In this document: one piece after another, positions 8,218 through 18,973 of the stretch
How the letters are laid out: each line of letters begins with the position of its first letter
How positions within the stretch are numbered: position 1 is the first letter of the stretch
Source: Clostridia bacterium
GTDB lineage: Bacteria; Bacillota; Clostridia; Oscillospirales; Acutalibacteraceae
Assembly (NCBI GenBank): GCA_017503785.1
Contig: JAFVSK010000022.1
Location: 1 to 64,000, forward strand
Length of the DNA stretch: 64,000 nt
Direction of reading: 5' to 3'
Notes under the pieces: model-generated
Databases searched by the model: none
Seen by the model: only the letters and a program-made list of their open reading frames with translations
Told to the model about the DNA's origin: nothing
Translations under genes and position numbers: made by a program

Positions 8218-10311
8218 ATGGCAACATTGGTCATTATGGAATCTCCTGCGAAAGCCAAAACCGTGCAGAAATATCTGGGTGCCGGCTACGAGGTCGTTGC
8301 CTCGATGGGGCATATTCGCGACCTGCCCAAAAGCTTGCTCGGTGTGGACGTGGAGCACGATTTTAAGGTGCGTTACGTGGATATCGCCGGTAAATCGGCG
8401 CTCATTCGCCACTTGAAAGAACAAGCTGCACAGAGCGACGGCGTTATTCTCGCAACCGACCCGGACCGCGAGGGTGAAGCCATTGCTTGGCATTTGGCGC
8501 AGCTGCTGAAGGTGGATCTGAACGGCAAAAACCGCGTCACCTTTAACGAGATCACCAAAAACGGTGTGCAGCAAGGCATGAAAGCGCTCCGTCAGGTGGA
8601 TATGGACATGGTAAACGCGCAGCAGGCGCGTCGTGTGCTCGACCGTTTGGTGGGTTACCGCATCAGCCCGTTCTTGTGGAAAAAGATCCGCAAGGGCTTG
8701 TCGGCCGGTCGTGTGCAGTCGGCGGCGGTGAGCATTATCGTCGACCGCGAAAACGAGATCCGCGCCTTTGTGAGCGAGGAATACTGGACGGTGGATGCCC
8801 TGCTGTCGATGGCCAAAAACGGCAAACCGTTTTCGGCGCGCTTGTACGGCACGGGCAAGGGCAAATTGAAAATTGAAAACCAAGAAAAGGCGGAGGCCGT
8901 GCTGGCCGAGATCCGCCCCGAAACCTTTACGGTGGCGGCTGTGAAGCACGGCGTGCGCAAGGTGTCGCCTGCACCGCCGTTCATCACGTCGACCATGCAG
9001 CAGGAAGCCAGCCGCAAGCTGGGTTTTTCCTCCAAGCGCACCATGAAGGCCGCGCAGGAGCTGTATGAAGGCGTGGAGCTGGGCGAGCAGGGCGCCATGG
9101 GTCTTATCACCTACATGCGTACCGATTCGCTGCGCATTTCGGAAGAGGCACGCCGCGCGGGTAACGACTATATCAAAGCCCGCTACGGCGACAGCTATCT
9201 TCCCGAAAAGCCCCGCTATTATAAATCCCGCAAGGGTGCGCAGGATGCCCACGAGGCGATTCGTCCGTCGGTGCCGTCGGTTACGCCCGACCAGGTAAAG
9301 CCGTTCTTGAGCAGCGACCAATATCGCTTGTATAAGCTCATTTGGGAACGCTTTATTGCCAGCTTGATGGCGAACTGCATTCAAGATACCTGCCAGGCGG
9401 ATATTGCTGCGGGCAAGTATATTTTCAAGGCCTCGGGCTATACCGTTCGATTCGATGGCTATACCACGCTGTACGTGGAAAGCCGCGACGAGGAGGACGA
9501 GGATGGCGGTGCCTTACCGCCGCTGAACGAGGGCGACGTGCTGACCCTGCGCGATCTGCAAAGCGCCCAGCATTTCACTCAGCCGCCTGCACGGTATACC
9601 GAAGCTACGCTGATCAAGGCGTTGGAGGAAAACGGCATCGGCCGTCCGTCCACGTACGCGCCTACCATCAGCACCATTCTGACGCGTGAATACATCGAGC
9701 GCGAAGGCAAATCGCTCAAGCCCACGGCCTTGGGCGAGGTAACAACGCAGGTAATGAAGGAGCAATTCCCCGACATTGTGGACACCGAGTTTACAGCACA
9801 CATGGAAAAGCAGCTGGACGAGGTGGAATCGGGCGATTGCGACTGGATCAAGATGATGCACACGTTCTACGACGGCTTTGCCCAAACACTGGCCAAGGCC
9901 GAGGAAGCGCTGTCCGGCGAACGCATCCGCGTGCCGGAAGAGGAAAGCGAGGAAGTGTGCGATAAATGCGGCCGCAAAATGGTGATCAAAACGGGTCGCT
10001 TTGGCAAGTTCTTGGCGTGCCCCGGATATCCGGAATGCAAAAACGCCAAGCCGCTGGTTGACAAAACCAAGGGTGTTTGTCCCAAGTGCGGTGGCACCAT
10101 TGTGGCGAAAAAATCCAAGCGCGGCCGTGTGTTTTACGGTTGCGAAAACTATCCCAAGTGCGATTTCGTGACCTGGAACGAGCCCACGGCTCACGTGTGT
10201 CCCAATTGCGGGAAAACGCTGTTCCGCCGAAAGGGTCGCGGCGGCGGTGTGCAATGCTTAACCGAGGGCTGCGGCTACGAAAAGGTGGGTCGAGGAAAAT
10301 CCGATGAGTGA
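8218..10311 (+). CDS. topA: DNA topoisomerase I
   Basis: Type IA topoisomerase that relaxes negative supercoils, 697 residues. The TOPRIM domain is N-terminal ([27 protein letters not shown]). The active-site tyrosine is Tyr299 in TYMRTDS. Three C-terminal four-cysteine zinc modules are visible ([35 protein letters not shown]), the usual Bacillota arrangement. It overlaps trmFO by 8 bases, and topA-trmFO adjacency is common in Gram-positive bacteria. Confidence 0.98.
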   Translation: MATLVIMESPAKAKTVQKYLGAGYEVVASMGHIRDLPKSLLGVDVEHDFKVRYVDIAGKSALIRHLKEQAAQSDGVILATDPDREGEAIAWHLAQLLKVDLNGKNRVTFNEITKNGVQQGMKALRQVDMDMVNAQQARRVLDRLVGYRISPFLWKKIRKGLSAGRVQSAAVSIIVDRENEIRAFVSEEYWTVDALLSMAKNGKPFSARLYGTGKGKLKIENQEKAEAVLAEIRPETFTVAAVKHGVRKVSPAPPFITSTMQQEASRKLGFSSKRTMKAAQELYEGVELGEQGAMGLITYMRTDSLRISEEARRAGNDYIKARYGDSYLPEKPRYYKSRKGAQDAHEAIRPSVPSVTPDQVKPFLSSDQYRLYKLIWERFIASLMANCIQDTCQADIAAGKYIFKASGYTVRFDGYTTLYVESRDEEDEDGGALPPLNEGDVLTLRDLQSAQHFTQPPARYTEATLIKALEENGIGRPSTYAPTISTILTREYIEREGKSLKPTALGEVTTQVMKEQFPDIVDTEFTAHMEKQLDEVESGDCDWIKMMHTFYDGFAQTLAKAEEALSGERIRVPEEESEEVCDKCGRKMVIKTGRFGKFLACPGYPECKNAKPLVDKTKGVCPKCGGTIVAKKSKRGRVFYGCENYPKCDFVTWNEPTAHVCPNCGKTLFRRKGRGGGVQCLTEGCGYEKVGRGKSDE

Positions 10312-11611
10312 GCATATCACGGTACTGGGCGGCGGCTTGGCCGGCTGTGAGGCTGCTTGGGCAGCTGCGAACGACGGTGTGGCCGTAACGCTGGTGGAAA
10401 TGAAGCCGATCAAGTTCACAGCCGCTCATAAAAAAGAAACGCTGGCCGAACTGGTGTGCTCGAATTCGCTGAAGGCCGCTCGGCTGGAAAGCGCCGCAGG
10501 ACTGCTCAAAGAGGAAATGGCGCGGCTGGGCTCGGTGTGTGTCGCCGTGGCACGCGATTGCGCCGTGCCTGCCGGCGGTGCCTTGGCGGTCGACCGCGAC
10601 CGCTTTTCCGAGGGCGTTACCCGGCGTATTGCCGCGCATCCGCTTATCACGGTGGAGCACCGCGAGGTAACGGCCTTACCCGAAAGCGGCATAACAGTGG
10701 TGGCCACGGGTCCGCTCACGTCCGATACTCTGGCCGAGGATATTGCCCGTCGCTTTGGCGAGGGACTCAGCTTTTACGATGCGGCGGCGCCCATCGTTAC
10801 CGCTGAAAGCGTGGATATGAACGCAGCCTTTCGTGCTTCGCGGTACGACCGTGAAGAGAGTGGCATCGGCGATTATATCAACTGCCCGATGAACAAGGCG
10901 GAATACGAGGCGTTTCATGAGGCGTTGATAAACGCGGAAACCGCGTTATTGCATGAATTTGATAAACCGAAGGTGTACGAGGGCTGTATGCCCATTGAGG
11001 TATTGGCAGGTCGCGGAACCGATGCGATCCGCTTCGGCCCGATGAAGCCGGTGGGCCTGCGCGACCCGCGCACCGGTCACCGTCCGTGGGCGGTGCTGCA
11101 GCTGCGCACCGAAAATGCCGCAGGCACGTTGTACAATTTGGTAGGCTTTCAGACAAACCTGAAATTCGGTGAGCAAAAGCGAGTGTTTTCCATGATCCCC
11201 GCCTTGAAAAACGCCGAGTTTGTGCGGTATGGGGTGATGCATCGCAACACCTTTTTGGACTCGCCCCGCCTGCTCACGCAGGACCTTCGTTGCAAAGCGC
11301 TGCCGCATCTGTTCTTCGCCGGGCAGATGACCGGTGTTGAGGGCTACATGGAATCGGCGGCCTCAGGCCTGCTGGCCGGCAAAAATGCCGTGCGCGCGTT
11401 GCGCGGTGAGGCACCGCTGTGCTTGCCTCCCGAAACCATGATGGGCGCGCTGACAGGGTATATCAGCGATGCTACGGTAACCAACTTTCAACCGATGGGT
11501 GCAAACTTCGGCGTGCTGCCGCCGCTGGAAGAACACATTCGTGACAAGAAACAGCGGTACGCCGCCTTGGCGGCTCGGGCACTCGCGAAACTGGAGGAGG
11601 AACTGCAATGA
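10304..11611 (+). CDS. trmFO: Methylenetetrahydrofolate-tRNA-(uracil-5-)-methyltransferase TrmFO
   Basis: FAD- and folate-dependent enzyme that makes ribothymidine at position 54 of tRNA. The length of 435 residues is typical. The N-terminal dinucleotide-binding motif [14 protein letters not shown] and the [22 protein letters not shown] and GPMKPVGL blocks are diagnostic of TrmFO (formerly Gid). The start ATG overlaps the end of topA and the stop overlaps plsX (ATGA), so the three are co-transcribed and probably translationally coupled. Confidence 0.97.
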   Translation: MSEHITVLGGGLAGCEAAWAAANDGVAVTLVEMKPIKFTAAHKKETLAELVCSNSLKAARLESAAGLLKEEMARLGSVCVAVARDCAVPAGGALAVDRDRFSEGVTRRIAAHPLITVEHREVTALPESGITVVATGPLTSDTLAEDIARRFGEGLSFYDAAAPIVTAESVDMNAAFRASRYDREESGIGDYINCPMNKAEYEAFHEALINAETALLHEFDKPKVYEGCMPIEVLAGRGTDAIRFGPMKPVGLRDPRTGHRPWAVLQLRTENAAGTLYNLVGFQTNLKFGEQKRVFSMIPALKNAEFVRYGVMHRNTFLDSPRLLTQDLRCKALPHLFFAGQMTGVEGYMESAASGLLAGKNAVRALRGEAPLCLPPETMMGALTGYISDATVTNFQPMGANFGVLPPLEEHIRDKKQRYAALAARALAKLEEELQ

Positions 11612-12645
11612 AAGTAATCGTTGATGCTTACGGTGGCGATAACGCACCGTTTGAAGTTGTGAAAGGTGCGCTGCAGGCGCGTGATGCCTACGGCGTGGAG
11701 ATCGTGCTTACCGGTAACGAGGAGGAGATCCGCCGCATTGCCAAAGAGCAAGGCTGGTCGCTGGACGGCGTGGAGATCGTTCACGCCACCGACGTGATCG
11801 GTATGAACGATATTCCCAAAACCATCCTGCGCGAGCACAAGGAGTGCTCGATGGCCGTGGGTCTGCGCCTGCTGGCCGAGGGTGGCGGCGATGCGTTTGT
11901 ATCGGCCGGCAGCACCGGTGCTTTGCTGATGGGCGGCACGTTTTTGGTAAAGCGTATCAAGGGCGTGTCCCGCGCTGCACTGGCGGCGATCATGCCGTCG
12001 GCAGGCGAGCCGTATATGCTGTTGGATTCGGGCGCCAATGTGGATTGCCGTCCCGAAATGCTGCTGCAGTTTGCACAGATGGGCAGCCTGTATATGACGC
12101 ATTTGTTCAAAAAAGGCGAGCCGGCCACAGTGGGCTTGTTGAACGTGGGCACCGAAGAACACAAGGGCGGCGAGCTGCAGCACGAAACCTATGCGCTGCT
12201 GAAAGAGAGCGGCCTGAATTTTATCGGCAACGTGGAAGCGCGTGACGTACCGAGCGGCGCTGCCGACGTGGTGGTCACCGATGGCTTCTCCGGCAACGTG
12301 CTGCTCAAGGGTATTGAGGGCACTGTTGGCTTGCTGATGGGCTTCATCAAGGAGATCTTTTACTCCAACGCACTCACCAAAATTGCTGCTTTACTGGTGA
12401 AATCGAAATTGGGTGGTTTGAAGAAGAAAATGTCCACCGAGGAGCACGGCGGCGCGCCGCTGCTCGGTATTACCAAGCCGGTAATTAAAGCACACGGCAA
12501 TTCCAAAGCACTCGCCATTCAAAATGCGGTGCGCGTGGCGGCCGAGTTTGCCGAGGCCGGTGTTATTGAAATGATTACGGAGTCTGTGAAAAAAGGGGAG
12601 GTTGCGGCGGATGGTGCTGCAACAGCTGACAAAGCTGCTGACTGA
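11608..12645 (+). CDS. plsX: Phosphate acyltransferase PlsX
   Basis: Converts acyl-ACP to acyl-phosphate for phosphatidic acid synthesis at the membrane. The 345-residue protein starts with the [10 protein letters not shown] motif and has the SAGSTGALL and DSGANVDC blocks expected of PlsX. It precedes an ACP-like gene and rnc, matching the plsX-acpP-rnc neighbourhood of many Gram-positives, though here no fabD or fabG lie between. Its last 35 bases overlap the ACP-like gene in another frame. Confidence 0.97.
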   Translation: MKVIVDAYGGDNAPFEVVKGALQARDAYGVEIVLTGNEEEIRRIAKEQGWSLDGVEIVHATDVIGMNDIPKTILREHKECSMAVGLRLLAEGGGDAFVSAGSTGALLMGGTFLVKRIKGVSRAALAAIMPSAGEPYMLLDSGANVDCRPEMLLQFAQMGSLYMTHLFKKGEPATVGLLNVGTEEHKGGELQHETYALLKESGLNFIGNVEARDVPSGAADVVVTDGFSGNVLLKGIEGTVGLLMGFIKEIFYSNALTKIAALLVKSKLGGLKKKMSTEEHGGAPLLGITKPVIKAHGNSKALAIQNAVRVAAEFAEAGVIEMITESVKKGEVAADGAATADKAAD

Positions 12646-12838
12646 TCGTTTTGGTTGCTTTGAAGAAGATATTTTTATGGCAGCCTCGTTCGATGATCTC
12701 AACATCACCGAGAGCGAGCGCTGCGAATTGGCGGCGGTGTTGTGGGAACTTCACGTTGCCGCGCCGCTGCCCGACGATCTGCCGCCGTTTGATTTGGTGG
12801 AGGATCTGGTAGGCTACATTGAAGACCGAATGGGGTGA
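12611..12838 (+). CDS. Acyl carrier protein-like protein lacking the attachment serine
   Basis: Small acidic protein of 75 residues in the place usually held by acpP, between plsX and rnc. Helix pattern, size and the ASF..DL block (residues 25-30) align with acyl carrier protein, and it ends with a typical LVGYIEDRM helix. The DSL motif that carries 4'-phosphopantetheine is absent: the aligned stretch reads DLNITESERCEL, with Glu34 opposite the serine and Ser35 out of register by one. It may be a degenerate ACP, a non-modified partner of PlsX, or a divergent carrier using Ser35. The start ATG is 9 bases after GGGGAGG (12595-12601); an upstream in-frame TTG at 12602 is too close to that site. 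Confidence 0.7.
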   Translation: MVLQQLTKLLTDRFGCFEEDIFMAASFDDLNITESERCELAAVLWELHVAAPLPDDLPPFDLVEDLVGYIEDRMG

Positions 12839-12842
12839 CAAG

Positions 12843-13532
12843 ATGAAAGATACCACGCGCGTGATGATGGAGCGCATCGGCTATGCGTTTAAAGAACCGA
12901 TGCTGCTGGAAAATGCGCTCACACACTCCTCGTACGCTAACGAGGGCAATCGGGGACTGAAAAGCAACGAACGCCTGGAATTTTTGGGCGACTCGGTACT
13001 GGGCTTTATCACCGCAGGGTACTTGTTCCGTCACGGTTCGGGCGAAGAGGGAGAACTCACCCGCCTGCGTGCCTCGCTGGTGTGCGAAAAAGCGCTCAGC
13101 TCGTATGCCCGCAAGCTGGGACTCGGCGAATGCTTGCTGCTTGGTCGCGGTGAGCTGCGCGGCGGCGGTGCCGATCGTCCGTCCATTTTGGCCGATGCCT
13201 TTGAAGCGGTGATCGCCGCCATTTATCTCGACGGTGGCTTAAAGCCCGCCGAAGCCTTTATTTTGCCGTTTATTAAAGAGGAACTTACTCACCAGCGCCG
13301 CCCGCAATTCAAGGATTACAAGACGGCACTGCAGGAGATCATTCAGCAAAATCCCGAGGAACGGCTGGAGTATGTATTGACCGGCGAATCCGGTCCCGAC
13401 CACAATAAGCAGTTCATGGTGGAGGTTCATCTGAATTCGAACGTGATCGGCACCGGGCGCGGTCGCAGTAAAAAAGAAGCGGAACAGCAAGCAGCGCGGG
13501 AAGCGCTGCGGCTTATGGGCTATGATGAATAA
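12843..13532 (+). CDS. rnc: Ribonuclease III
   Basis: Double-strand-specific endoribonuclease for rRNA processing, 229 residues. The RLEFLGDSVLG signature near residue 43 and the ADAFEAVIAAIYLDGG block give the catalytic acidic residues. A double-stranded RNA binding domain occupies the last 70 residues (DYKTALQE to KEAEQQAAREAL). The frame is open from TTG 12819, but ATG 12843, preceded by GGGGTGA, gives the normal start. It is followed by smc, a conserved pair in Bacillota. Confidence 0.96.
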   Translation: MKDTTRVMMERIGYAFKEPMLLENALTHSSYANEGNRGLKSNERLEFLGDSVLGFITAGYLFRHGSGEEGELTRLRASLVCEKALSSYARKLGLGECLLLGRGELRGGGADRPSILADAFEAVIAAIYLDGGLKPAEAFILPFIKEELTHQRRPQFKDYKTALQEIIQQNPEERLEYVLTGESGPDHNKQFMVEVHLNSNVIGTGRGRSKKEAEQQAAREALRLMGYDE

Positions 13533-13564
13533 CGAGAATGCTGTGAAGCAGGAGAAGTGAACGT

Positions 13565-16500
13565 ATGATTTTAAAATCGTTGGAAATTCAGGGCTTTAAA
13601 TCCTTTCCCGATAAAACCGTATTGTCGTTCGGCAGCGGTATTACGGCCGTTGTGGGCCCCAACGGCAGCGGTAAATCGAATATCAGCGATGCGGTGCGTT
13701 GGGTGCTGGGCGAGCAGTCCAGCAAAACCCTGCGCGGTTCCAAAATGGAGGATGTGATCTTCAACGGTACCGCCCAGCGCAAGTCGGTGGGCTTTGCCGA
13801 GGTGTCGCTCACCATCGACAACCGCGCTCGTGTGCTGAGCTTCGATGCCGATGACGTTAAGGTAACGCGTCGGTATTACCGTTCGGGCGAAAGTGAATAT
13901 TTGCTGAACAACGCCACCGTCCGCTTAAAGGACGTTCAGCTGTTGTTTATGGATACCGGCCTCGGTCGTGACGGCTATTCCATTATCGGGCAGGGCCGCA
14001 TTGAAGAAATTGTATCTTCTCGCTCGGATGAACGCCGCGAGATCTTTGAGGAAGCGGCGGGCATTGCCAAATACCGCTATCGCAAGAACGAGGCGGAGCG
14101 CCGCTTGAAGCATGCCGAGGATAACCTGCTTCGCCTGCGTGATATTCTGCAGGAGCTGGAGGAGCGCGTAGGGCCGCTGAAAACGCAGTCGGAAAAAGCC
14201 AAGAAATATTTGGAATATGCGCAGGAGAAAAAGGGCCTGGAGATCGGCGTGTGGCTCTCCACCATCGACCGGTCCCGCGAGCTGCTGCGTGAGCTGGATT
14301 CTCGTTTGGAGCTGGCGCGCACGCAGTATGATGCAGCCGGCGAGGCCATGGACGATACCGACCGCGAGTTGGAAGCTTTAATGGAAGCCGGACGTGCGCT
14401 GGAGGCCGAGCTGGAAACGCTGCGCGGCGAGATCGGCCGTTACGAAGAAGAAGCCCTGCGGTGCGACAGCAACGCCGATCTGGTGTGCAACGACCGTGCC
14501 CATAACGAGGAAAACATTGCCCGCATTTTGGGCGAAAGCGAGCAGGTGGCACAGAGCAATCTGCAGTTGGAAGAAACGGTAAAGGAACGCGAAGCGGAGA
14601 TCCTTGCCAAGCAAGAGCAGATCGCCGAAGCCGAACGTTGCCAAGTGGCGCTGGCCGAAGAATGGGAAGCACTGCTGCACAACAACGAAGAGGTTTCCGG
14701 CCGTATTGAAGAACTCAACCGTCAGGCGGCGGCGTTTGCGGCGCAGCTGTCGGATATTCGTGTGCGCTCGGTAACGAGCGAGTCATCGCTGGCGGAGATC
14801 ACGCTGCGCGTGTCGCAGCTCACGGCATCGTTGACTGCACAAACCGAACAGCGCGACAGTCTGCGCAAGGAGCAGGAGGCGTGCCAAGCCGATTACGAAA
14901 AGCAAAAAGAAACCATTGACAGCCTGCAAAACGCTGCCCGTGGATATGAGATGCGCTTGTCCGGCCGCACGGCGCGGCTGGAAACCGCCCGCCAAGAGGC
15001 GGATAAGCTGGGCCTTTCGGTAGAGGAAAAGGCGCAGCGTATTCGCTTGCTGGAAGAAATGGAGCGCAATCTGGAGGGCTTCTCGCACAGCGTGCGTATT
15101 GTTGCCAAGCAGGCACAGCGCGGTGAGCTGCGCGGTATTCGCGGGCCGGTGTCGCGTTTAATCCAAACCGACGGCGAGTACGCGTTGGCCATCGAAACGG
15201 CACTCGGCGGCGCGGCACAGCACATTATTGTGGAGCGCGAAGAAGATGCCAAGCGCAGCATTGCGTACCTGCGCGATACCAAAAACGGCCGTGCCACGTT
15301 CCTGCCGATGGCCTCAATGAAGGGAAGCCGCTTACAGGAAAAAGGCTTGGAAAGCGAACCCGGCTTTGTGGGCATTGCCGCCGATCTGGTGCGCACCGAA
15401 AAGGACTATCAAGAGATTGCCGCCTATTTGCTCGGCCGCGTGGTCGTGGCAGAGGATATGGACTATGCGGTGGTCATTGCTCGTAAACACGGCTATAAAT
15501 TCCGCATTGTCACGCTGGACGGTCAGGTAGTCAACGCCGGCGGTTCGCTGGCGGGCGGCTCCCACGTGAAGGAAGCCGGCTTACTTTCGCGCCGCAGCGA
15601 GATCGAAAAGCTGATAACCGAGCGCCAAAAGCTGGAAGAAAAGCACGCGGCCGCTTGTGAGGCGCTGAAAGCGCTGCAGCAAGAGGTGTCGGGCGTGCAG
15701 GCTGAGCTGTCGGGTATTCACGGCGAGCTCACCACGGCACAGGAAGACAGCATTCGTTTGGAAAGCGAGCTGCATCGTTTGGAGGAACTGCTGAAAGCAT
15801 GCATTGCGGCCGTGGAGGCAGAAACCGCCGAAATCCAAGAACTGAACACGCGCGCCGAGGAATGTCGGAGCGCTATGAAGGAAGCCGAAGAGCAAACTGC
15901 CGCTGTGACACAGCAGACCGAGGCCTTGGAAAAGGAACTGGAAACGCTGTCGGGTGGTCGTCAGCAATTGGCCGAGCAGCGTGAACAGCTGGCCGACCGC
16001 ATGAGCGAGCAAAAGCTGGCGGTTGTGGGATATAATAAAGATATTGAGGGCCTTCGTGCGGCCATCGACGAGCTGCGTGCCCGTCAGGCCGATCAGGATG
16101 GTGCCCGTGCACAAATGCAAGAGCAGGTGGAACAGCTGCGCCGGCGTTCCGAAGAACTGACGGCGCAGGAAGCGCTGCTGCGTGAGCAGGCGGCACGTCT
16201 GCGCGAGCAAGGCGCCGCATCACAAAGCCGCGTGGCGGCATTGGGTGAGCGCCGCATGGCAGACGAAGCACGCCAAACCGAGCTGCGCCAGCAAAGCCGC
16301 GGCAAGGCAGAGGAGCGTGAGCTTCTCGGCCGCGAGGTGGTGCGACTGGAAGAAAAATACGCGGCTGCTCAGCGAGAATCCGAGGACGTGCTGCGCCGCT
16401 TGTATGAGGAATATGAGCTCACGCGTGCCGAAGCGGAGAAGCAGGCGGCCGTAATTGAGGATATGGCTGCTGCCGGCCGTCGATTGACCGAGCTGAAGAA

Positions 16501-17149
16501 TAAAATTCGTGCGCTCGGCAGCGTCAACGTGGAGGCGATCGAGGAGTACCGCGAGGTCAGTGAGCGCTATGAGTTCTTGAGCACGCAGGTGCGCGACGTT
16601 GAGGTTTCTCGCGAAGAACTCTTAAAACTCATCGGTGATCTCACCGTGCAAATGCGCGAAATGTTCTTGGAGCGTTTCCGCCAGATCAACGTGCAGTTCG
16701 GCGAGGTGTTCCGCGACCTGTTCGGTGGCGGTAAGGCCGAATTGGCCCTCACCGATCCGAATGATATTTTGGGTTCGGGCATCGAAATGCACGCCCAGCC
16801 GCCCGGTAAGGTCATTTTGAACATGGATGCGCTGTCCGGCGGTGAAAAATCGCTGGTGGCCATTGCGTTGCTGTTCGCTATTTTGAAGGTGACGCCGTCG
16901 CCGTTCTGTATGCTGGACGAGGTAGAGGCCGCACTGGACGATGTGAACGTCGACCGTTACGCCCAGTACCTGCGCCGTATGTGCGACAAAACGCAATTCA
17001 TTGCCATTACACACCGCCGCGGCACCATGGAAGAGGCCGACGTGCTGTACGGCGTTACCATGCAGGAGCAGGGTATTTCCAAGCTGCTCGAGCTGCGCGC
17101 CAGCGAGGTTGAAGCGAAATTGGGCATTACGGGTAATAACCCCGTATAA
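13565..17149 (+). CDS. smc: Chromosome segregation protein SMC
   Basis: ATPase of the condensin complex that organises and segregates the chromosome, 1194 residues. Walker A GPNGSGKS is at residues 31-38, followed by the VRWVLGEQ loop. Two long coiled coils (about 170-500 and 680-1010) flank the hinge that starts near GIRGPVSR (about residue 523). The C-terminal head has the LSGGEKS signature (near 1089) and Walker B in MLDEVEAALDD. scpA and scpB are not in the window. It is followed 11 bases later by ftsY. Confidence 0.98.
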   Translation: MILKSLEIQGFKSFPDKTVLSFGSGITAVVGPNGSGKSNISDAVRWVLGEQSSKTLRGSKMEDVIFNGTAQRKSVGFAEVSLTIDNRARVLSFDADDVKVTRRYYRSGESEYLLNNATVRLKDVQLLFMDTGLGRDGYSIIGQGRIEEIVSSRSDERREIFEEAAGIAKYRYRKNEAERRLKHAEDNLLRLRDILQELEERVGPLKTQSEKAKKYLEYAQEKKGLEIGVWLSTIDRSRELLRELDSRLELARTQYDAAGEAMDDTDRELEALMEAGRALEAELETLRGEIGRYEEEALRCDSNADLVCNDRAHNEENIARILGESEQVAQSNLQLEETVKEREAEILAKQEQIAEAERCQVALAEEWEALLHNNEEVSGRIEELNRQAAAFAAQLSDIRVRSVTSESSLAEITLRVSQLTASLTAQTEQRDSLRKEQEACQADYEKQKETIDSLQNAARGYEMRLSGRTARLETARQEADKLGLSVEEKAQRIRLLEEMERNLEGFSHSVRIVAKQAQRGELRGIRGPVSRLIQTDGEYALAIETALGGAAQHIIVEREEDAKRSIAYLRDTKNGRATFLPMASMKGSRLQEKGLESEPGFVGIAADLVRTEKDYQEIAAYLLGRVVVAEDMDYAVVIARKHGYKFRIVTLDGQVVNAGGSLAGGSHVKEAGLLSRRSEIEKLITERQKLEEKHAAACEALKALQQEVSGVQAELSGIHGELTTAQEDSIRLESELHRLEELLKACIAAVEAETAEIQELNTRAEECRSAMKEAEEQTAAVTQQTEALEKELETLSGGRQQLAEQREQLADRMSEQKLAVVGYNKDIEGLRAAIDELRARQADQDGARAQMQEQVEQLRRRSEELTAQEALLREQAARLREQGAASQSRVAALGERRMADEARQTELRQQSRGKAEERELLGREVVRLEEKYAAAQRESEDVLRRLYEEYELTRAEAEKQAAVIEDMAAAGRRLTELKNKIRALGSVNVEAIEEYREVSERYEFLSTQVRDVEVSREELLKLIGDLTVQMREMFLERFRQINVQFGEVFRDLFGGGKAELALTDPNDILGSGIEMHAQPPGKVILNMDALSGGEKSLVAIALLFAILKVTPSPFCMLDEVEAALDDVNVDRYAQYLRRMCDKTQFIAITHRRGTMEEADVLYGVTMQEQGISKLLELRASEVEAKLGITGNNPV

Positions 17150-17160
17150 AGGAGAATCGT

Positions 17161-18069
17161 ATGGGCTTTTTCAGTAAGATCGGCGAAGGCTTGCGCAAAA
17201 CGCGGGAATCCTTAATGGGTACCGTCAACAGTATGCTGCACGCCTTTACCCGCATTGACGAGGATCTGTTTGAAGAACTGGAAGAAATTTTAATCACCGG
17301 CGACGTGGGCGTTGCCACGGCACAGGCGGTGTGTAACCGTCTGCGTGAGCTGGTGAAGGAACGCGGTATTACCGACCCCGCGGCCATTCGCGGCCTGCTG
17401 CGCGAAACCGTAGCCGGTATGCTGGAGGGTGGACAGGAATTGCAAATTGCCACCAAGCCGTCGGTCGTTTTGGTGATCGGCGTTAACGGCGTAGGCAAGA
17501 CCACCACCATCGGCAAATTGGCGGCGCAGCTCAAGGCACAGGGCAAGCAGGTGATCTTGGGTGCGGCCGATACGTTCCGTGCCGCAGCCATTGAGCAGCT
17601 GGAGGTCTGGGCCGAGCGTGCGGGTGTGGATATCATTCGCCACGGGCAGGCCGCCGATCCGGCCGCCGTGGTGTTCGACACCTGCTCAGCCGCAAAGGCC
17701 CGCGGCGCCGACGTTATTATTTGTGATACGGCCGGCCGCTTGCACAACAAAAAGAACTTGATGGATGAACTGCACAAGATCCGTCGCGTGATCGACCGCG
17801 AGCTGCCCGAGGCCGACGTCGAGGTGCTGCTGGTGGTGGATGCCACCACCGGTCAGAACGCTGTGAACCAGGCTAAGGAATTTCGACAGGTCGCGGGAAT
17901 TACCGGTATTGTGCTCACCAAGCTCGACGGCACCGCCCGTGGCGGTGTGGTGCTTACCATTCGTGAAGAACTGGATGTGCCGGTGAAGTTTATCGGCGTG
18001 GGCGAAGGAATTGACGATCTGCAGCCCTTTGATGCCGCAGCGTTTGCCGATGGTTTGTTTGGAGAGTGA
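17161..18069 (+). CDS. ftsY: Signal recognition particle receptor FtsY
   Basis: GTPase that docks ribosome-SRP complexes at the membrane for co-translational insertion. At 302 residues it has only the N and G domains and no long acidic A domain, as is usual in Clostridia. The P-loop GVNGVGKTTT is near residue 107, followed by ADTFRAAAIEQL, DTAGR and TKLDGTARGG. It is co-transcribed with smc; its stop overlaps the upstream in-frame region of rdgB. Confidence 0.97.
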   Translation: MGFFSKIGEGLRKTRESLMGTVNSMLHAFTRIDEDLFEELEEILITGDVGVATAQAVCNRLRELVKERGITDPAAIRGLLRETVAGMLEGGQELQIATKPSVVLVIGVNGVGKTTTIGKLAAQLKAQGKQVILGAADTFRAAAIEQLEVWAERAGVDIIRHGQAADPAAVVFDTCSAAKARGADVIICDTAGRLHNKKNLMDELHKIRRVIDRELPEADVEVLLVVDATTGQNAVNQAKEFRQVAGITGIVLTKLDGTARGGVVLTIREELDVPVKFIGVGEGIDDLQPFDAAAFADGLFGE

Positions 18070-18074
18070 GTTTC

Positions 18075-18680
18075 ATGCGATATATTATTGCAACGCATAA
18101 CAAAGATAAACTGGCCGAGCTGTCCCGTATTTTGGAGCCGCTTGGCATTGAAGCGGTAACCGACCGCGATCTTGGCATCGAGCTGCCCGAGGTGGAGGAA
18201 AACGGCACCACCTTCGCGGAAAATGCCTATTTAAAGGCTGCTTCGGCGTGTGCCGCCACAGGCTTACCCGCCATTGCCGACGATTCGGGCATTGCTGTCG
18301 ATGCACTAAACGGCGGCCCCGGGATCTATTCGGCGCGCTATGGCGGCCCGGATGCCACCGATAAAGACCGCAATAAGAAACTGCTCGGTGAACTTGAGGG
18401 CTTGCCTGCGGAGCAGCGCGGCGCACATTATGTGTGTGCTGTCTGCTGCGTGTTTCCCGACGGAAGCGAGCCGCTTACCGCCGAGGGGTATATGTACGGT
18501 GTCATCGGCACCGAGGAGCGCGGCGAGAGAGGCTTTGGCTACGATCCGTTGTTCATCGTAGCCGACGGCAAAACCGTTGCCGAACTCACCGACGAAGCAA
18601 AGGATGCTATCAGCCATCGTGGAAACGCGTTGCGTGAGTTCCGTGAGGTATTATTAAAGAGATTAGGTGAAACACAATGA
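18075..18680 (+). CDS. rdgB: XTP/dITP diphosphatase (RdgB/HAM1 family)
   Basis: House-cleaning pyrophosphatase that removes non-canonical purine triphosphates (XTP, dITP) from the nucleotide pool. The 201 residues begin with the substrate-binding motif ATHNKDKL and contain ADDSGIAVDALNG, GERGFGYDPLF and SHRGNAL, all typical of the family. The frame also runs from GTG 18066, but ATG 18075 has better spacing from GGAGAG and gives the standard N-terminus. It overlaps yhbY by 4 bases. Confidence 0.95.
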   Translation: MRYIIATHNKDKLAELSRILEPLGIEAVTDRDLGIELPEVEENGTTFAENAYLKAASACAATGLPAIADDSGIAVDALNGGPGIYSARYGGPDATDKDRNKKLLGELEGLPAEQRGAHYVCAVCCVFPDGSEPLTAEGYMYGVIGTEERGERGFGYDPLFIVADGKTVAELTDEAKDAISHRGNALREFREVLLKRLGETQ

Positions 18681-18973
18681 CGAGTAAACAACGTGCGTAT
18701 TTGCGCGGCCTGGCCAATTCGCTGGAGCCGATCGTTCACGTGGGTAAGGGCGGCATGGCCGCTACCATCGTAAAGCAGGCCGACGATGCTCTTACGGCTC
18801 GTGAGTTGATCAAGGGCAAGGTGCTGGAAACGGCACCTGAAACCGCCCGTGAAGCCGCCGAAGCCTTGGCGGAGGCAACCAATTCGGCGGTGGTGCAGGT
18901 TATCGGCCGCACCTTCGTGCTGTACCGGCCGGCGCCGGAAGAGCCGAAGATCGTGTTGCCCCGCGCACGGTGA
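18677..18973 (+). CDS. yhbY: YhbY/CRS1 RNA-binding protein
   Basis: Single CRM domain protein of 98 residues associated with 50S ribosome assembly in bacteria. It starts MTSKQRAYLRGLANSLEPI and has the conserved VGKGG loop and RELIKGKVL block. In many Bacillota yhbY directly precedes nadD and yqeK, as here, with ATGA-type overlaps on both sides. Confidence 0.93.
   Translation: MTSKQRAYLRGLANSLEPIVHVGKGGMAATIVKQADDALTARELIKGKVLETAPETAREAAEALAEATNSAVVQVIGRTFVLYRPAPEEPKIVLPRAR

Noticed and set aside
8167..9384. Minus-strand frame opposite topA (405 codons)
   Set aside because: Histidine- and arginine-rich low-quality translation with no recognisable motif; mirrors topA codon bias.
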